Shown here piece after piece: positions 60,833-64,000 of a DNA stretch of 64,000 nt. A program made the position numbers and the translations under genes. The stretch spans positions 2,914,001 to 2,978,000 of the forward strand of contig PQWQ01000004.1 in the NCBI GenBank assembly GCA_002943765.1, read 5' to 3'. This stretch comes from Psoroptes ovis (Eukaryota; Arthropoda; Arachnida; Sarcoptiformes; Psoroptidae). Position 1 is the stretch's first letter. Each line of letters begins with the position of its first letter. The notes below the pieces were generated by a model. That model saw nothing but the letters and a program-made list of their open reading frames with translations, was not told the DNA's origin and did no database searches.

Positions 60833-62033
60833 GTATGAATAATGTTGATAAACATTGAAAAATTATCTGTGCAAAAAAAAAACCAAAACAACCATCAACA
60901 ATCAACAACACGTAAACAGCCACAGCTTAATCACACTTTTGTCTACCCTTTTAAATAATGATCAATCTTCAATATGACTACTTGAATTTTGAATCAAAAT
61001 GAATAAATTCAAATCAAAATAATGATGAAATCAACGAAACAAAACAAAAATGGAATCAAATAATTTCCATGATTTTTCTTGACAAAATTCCAAGAGGAAT
61101 TTTTCCATATAATTTCAATTGAAATTTGAAATTTGGAAATTTGAATTTATCAAAAAACAAAAACAAAAACAAAACAAACAAACAAAAAAAACAGAAAAAA
61201 ACAAAACACTGAAACCTTTGCAAAGCCAATCGCAGACATTGATGGTGTTTCAGTGACAATAATAACAATAATTGTGAATCAATTTTGAACAATTTCAAAG
61301 AAATTTTTCGATTTTGTTTTTTGTTTTTTTTGTTTTGGTTTTCGGTTCATTTTTCATCGTGTTTATTCTTTGGTTTCGTTTCATTTTTTTTACGGGTTTT
61401 GTTCAGTTAAGTTCAATTTTATTTTAGAAAATTCTTACGATTCTTCATCAATACGTTTGTTCATCGTTTATTATATATTTGTATCTGTGTGTGTTTGTTT
61501 GTTTGTGTTTGTATTTGTGTATCTGTGTGTGTACAAAATTCATTTCATCAAATTTTTATACGTGTGTTTGTATTTGTTTCTGTTTGTTTTTTTTTTGTTT
61601 TATTTTGATAATTATTTTTCGGTTCATTCATTCATTCATTGTTGATGTTCATCTGTTGTTTCTAAATTAAATTTCAATCAACTCAAATTCTTCAAAATCA
61701 TCGAAATTTTTCTACGAGAAATTTGAATAAAGTCATAGTTCCAAGTCTTGATACTTTCTTGGATTAATTCTTCATCAAATAGACAAATGAAAATTGAACT
61801 AATGATGCAACATCGACTTACCAACCTTATCCTGAAGTAAAGCCATAATTTGTTTTGTTTTTCTTTGATTTTTTTTCTGTTATTATCATCCTCATTATTG
61901 TCATCATCAAATATATATTTTATCACCATTATTTGTCTATTTGATCATCTTTAATTTTTCATAGAAAAAATTCATCAATTTTCATCTAATTTTCATTCTT
62001 CATTTCATCAATTCTCCAATTTTTTTTTGACAG
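60833..62033. other. Probable intron in the calcium pump leader
   Basis: The interval ends in a long pyrimidine tract and acceptor (CTCCAATTTTTTTTTGACAG, AG at 62032-62033). On the minus strand a consensus donor GTAAGT (61819-61814) follows a short open frame starting MALLQDKV; it is antisense to the pump gene and unexplained. Confidence 0.35.
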
Positions 62034-62333
62034 TCTTTATCCAACATTAATCCATCAAATGATTGGCGTAATATAATCTATTGTTTAATCAATCTAAAAT
62101 CATTCGCCATTCATTACTTCATACTTAATGTAAATTATTATTATTGTTATCAAAATTTAAATTATTATAATTATTAATATTAATCGATCGAATTATAATT
62201 CAACTTTCAATCAATTATTACTATCTATATTTATTGCTGTTATTATTATTATTATTATTCGTTTTTTTCTGTTTTAAATTGAAATTTTTTCAAATTATTA
62301 AATCAAAAAATCGATACAATTAAGTAATACAAA
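62034..62333 (+). other. 5' untranslated part of the first coding exon of the calcium pump
   Basis: About 300 AT-rich bases between the acceptor at 62033 and the start ATG at 62334, with no ATG-led frame of note. The assignment rests on the acceptor alone; transcription could instead start inside this region. Confidence 0.4.
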
Positions 62334-63994
62334 ATGACTACAACAAGAACAAGTATTGGCGGTGGTGGTGGTGGTGGCACCGGTGTCAATAATCCTTTTG
62401 ATATATCAGTATTGGAATTAAGAGAATTAATGGACAGCCGTGGACATGAAACAATAGCAAAAATACATCAAAAATATGGTGGCGTACAGAATTTATGTCA
62501 AAAATTACGAACATCACAAAATGAAGGTCTTAGCGGTAATCCACAAGATCTTGAATTAAGAAAACAAGTTTTTGGTGCCAATGTGATACCTCCGAAACCA
62601 CCAAAAACATTTTTGCAATTGGTCTGGGAAGCATTACAAGATGTTACGTTGATTATTCTCGAAGTTGCTGCCATTATTTCGTTGGCACTTGCCTTCTATA
62701 AGCCTCCTGATGGCAGTGATGACGAAGACTCAACCGGTAAGTTATCAAGGGTCAAATTGAAATTTGAAATTATTCTCCATTGTTTCATCAATGCTTAAAT
62801 AATTTAGGTGGCCCATTACAAGAAGAAAGTGAAGCTGGTTGGATCGAAGGTGCTGCCATTTTGGTCTCCGTGATCATTGTTGTCTTAGTCACTGCCTTCA
62901 ATGATTATACAAAAGAACGCCAGTTTCGTGGCCTACAAAGTCGCATCGAACACGAGCATAAATTCTCCGTCATTCGCAATGGTGAAGTGATTCAATTGCT
63001 TGTGTCCGATTTGGTTGTCGGCGATATCTGTCAGGTTAAATATGGCGATTTATTGCCAGCTGATGGCATTATTATTCAAAGCAATGATCTTAAAGTGGAT
63101 GAATCATCTTTGACCGGTGAATCTGATCATGTGAAGAAAGGTCTTGATTATGATCCAACATTGTTCTCCGGAACACATGTGATGGAGGGTAGCGGCCGTA
63201 TGGTTGTCACTGCTGTCGGCATCAATTCACAAGCTGGAATCATATTTGCTCTTTTGGGTGCCGCTCAAACTGAAGATGATGAACAGAAAAAGAGAGCGAA
63301 AAAAGGTACAAAATTGATTGAATGATTTTCTATTAATCGAAAATAATTATTCAATATTTTATCACCAAATACAGAGGCTAAAAAGAAAAGAAAAAAGAAG
63401 AGCATTGTATCGGCTGATGAAGAAGCAGGTGAAGCTGGAGTTCCTCCAGGCGGAAATTCACATCCATCAAATATGATGACTATGAATGCTATTGGACCAT
63501 CAATGGGTGTACCACAACATGGTGCAGATGTTGGTGGCGGTATTAGATCGGTTGAAAGTGCCGGTAGTGGTATATTAACTGATTCAGCATTAACCGATAG
63601 TGATCATCGTAAATCTCGACAAGATGATGAAACAACGAATCCTCGTAAAGAAAAATCTGTGTTACAAGCAAAACTAACCAAATTAGCCATCCAAATCGGT
63701 TACGGTGGTATGTATTTGTTCTTATGGACATTTACCAATCATAATTGATAATATTGACTAATGATTTTTCTATCCATTTACAATTTCAAAGGATCGGCCA
63801 TCGCAGTTTTAACTGTTGTCATATTAATATTACGTTTTGTGATCAAGAAATTTGTTATTCAAAATAAACGATTCAAAATGATGTATATGCAATATTTTGT
63901 CAAATTTGTTATTATTGGCGTCACTGTACTTGTTGTTGCTGTGCCTGAAGGTCTTCCATTGGCTGTTACATTGGCTTTAGCCTATTCAGTCAAA
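62334..63994 (+). CDS. PMCA: Plasma-membrane calcium-transporting ATPase, N-terminal 479 codons (continues past the window)
   Basis: P2B-type ATPase that pumps cytosolic calcium out across the plasma membrane. Exons 62334-62736, 62808-63305, 63375-63707 and 63792-63994 join in phase, with introns of 71, 69 and 84 bases and GT-AG ends. The last six bases of the window (GTATGT) are the next donor. Landmarks: a Gly-rich start; the conserved N-terminal PFDISVLELRELMDSRG at 21-37; TM1 about 104-122; TM2 about 149-166; actuator-domain motif SLTGES at 235-240; a Lys-rich linker (KKEAKKKRKKK, from about 298) followed by a Ser/Gly-rich loop where family members have the phospholipid-binding region and splice site A; TM3 about 411-428; and PEGLP at 463-467 in TM4, which holds a calcium ligand. 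The aspartyl-phosphate site (DKTGT) and the calmodulin-binding tail lie outside. The ATG at 62334 (AAAATG) is the first suitable start. The product name is secure; the isoform is not. Confidence 0.97.
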
Positions 63995-64000
63995 GTATGT

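Noticed and set aside
1..64000. tRNA, rRNA, snRNA genes and CRISPR arrays
   Set aside because: A read-through for tRNA B-box motifs, U6-type sequence and spaced direct repeats found nothing convincing; the only regular array is the contiguous minisatellite, which has no spacers.

Overview
The window looks like nuclear DNA from a small arthropod, most likely an astigmatid mite of the Dermatophagoides type. Four things point there: strong AT richness with endless homopolymer and ATT/CAT/CA microsatellites; very short spliceosomal introns in the one well-resolved gene (71, 69 and 84 bases); a type-2 cystatin; and arthropod-type transposons (BEL/Pao, mariner, piggyBac and hAT derivatives). The species assignment is inference; no rRNA, tRNA or other diagnostic marker was found.

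Layout. At the left edge (1-198, minus) sits the start of a protein that runs out of the window, with two good minus-strand splice donors upstream (964 and 1482) that may end 5' untranslated exons. A secreted cystatin-like cysteine protease inhibitor lies at 2088-2495 (minus). From about 2.5 kb to 50 kb there is no convincing conserved gene: this is AT-rich desert with scattered miniature transposons and a striking 25-copy 35/36-bp minisatellite at 35646-36532 whose unit carries the TTAGG motif. The miniature elements are eight mariner-type copies of about 80 bp, one TTAA-flanked piggyBac-type element and two hAT-type elements with 8-bp target duplications. Several short, splice-flanked open segments in the desert (5307-5374 plus, 25284-25543 minus, 27734-27992 minus, 30397-30493 minus) are offered as low-confidence exon candidates.

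A complete BEL/Pao LTR retrotransposon occupies 50084-55784. It has 305-bp LTRs that I read as identical, a 4-bp target duplication, gag, and pol with protease, reverse transcriptase, RNase H and integrase motifs, plus a polypurine tract. It appears young. Gag and Pol are in different frames, and the break falls inside the Gag zinc-finger region.

The right end holds the 5' part of a plasma-membrane calcium ATPase (PMCA/ATP2B family, plus strand). Four coding exons from 62334 to 63994 give 479 codons, ending at a splice donor at the last six bases. An acceptor at 62033 and a candidate small exon at 60780-60832 suggest that its leader is spliced and that its promoter lies farther upstream. The gene content does not form a pathway: the real genes are independent housekeeping or secreted functions separated by transposon-bearing non-coding DNA.
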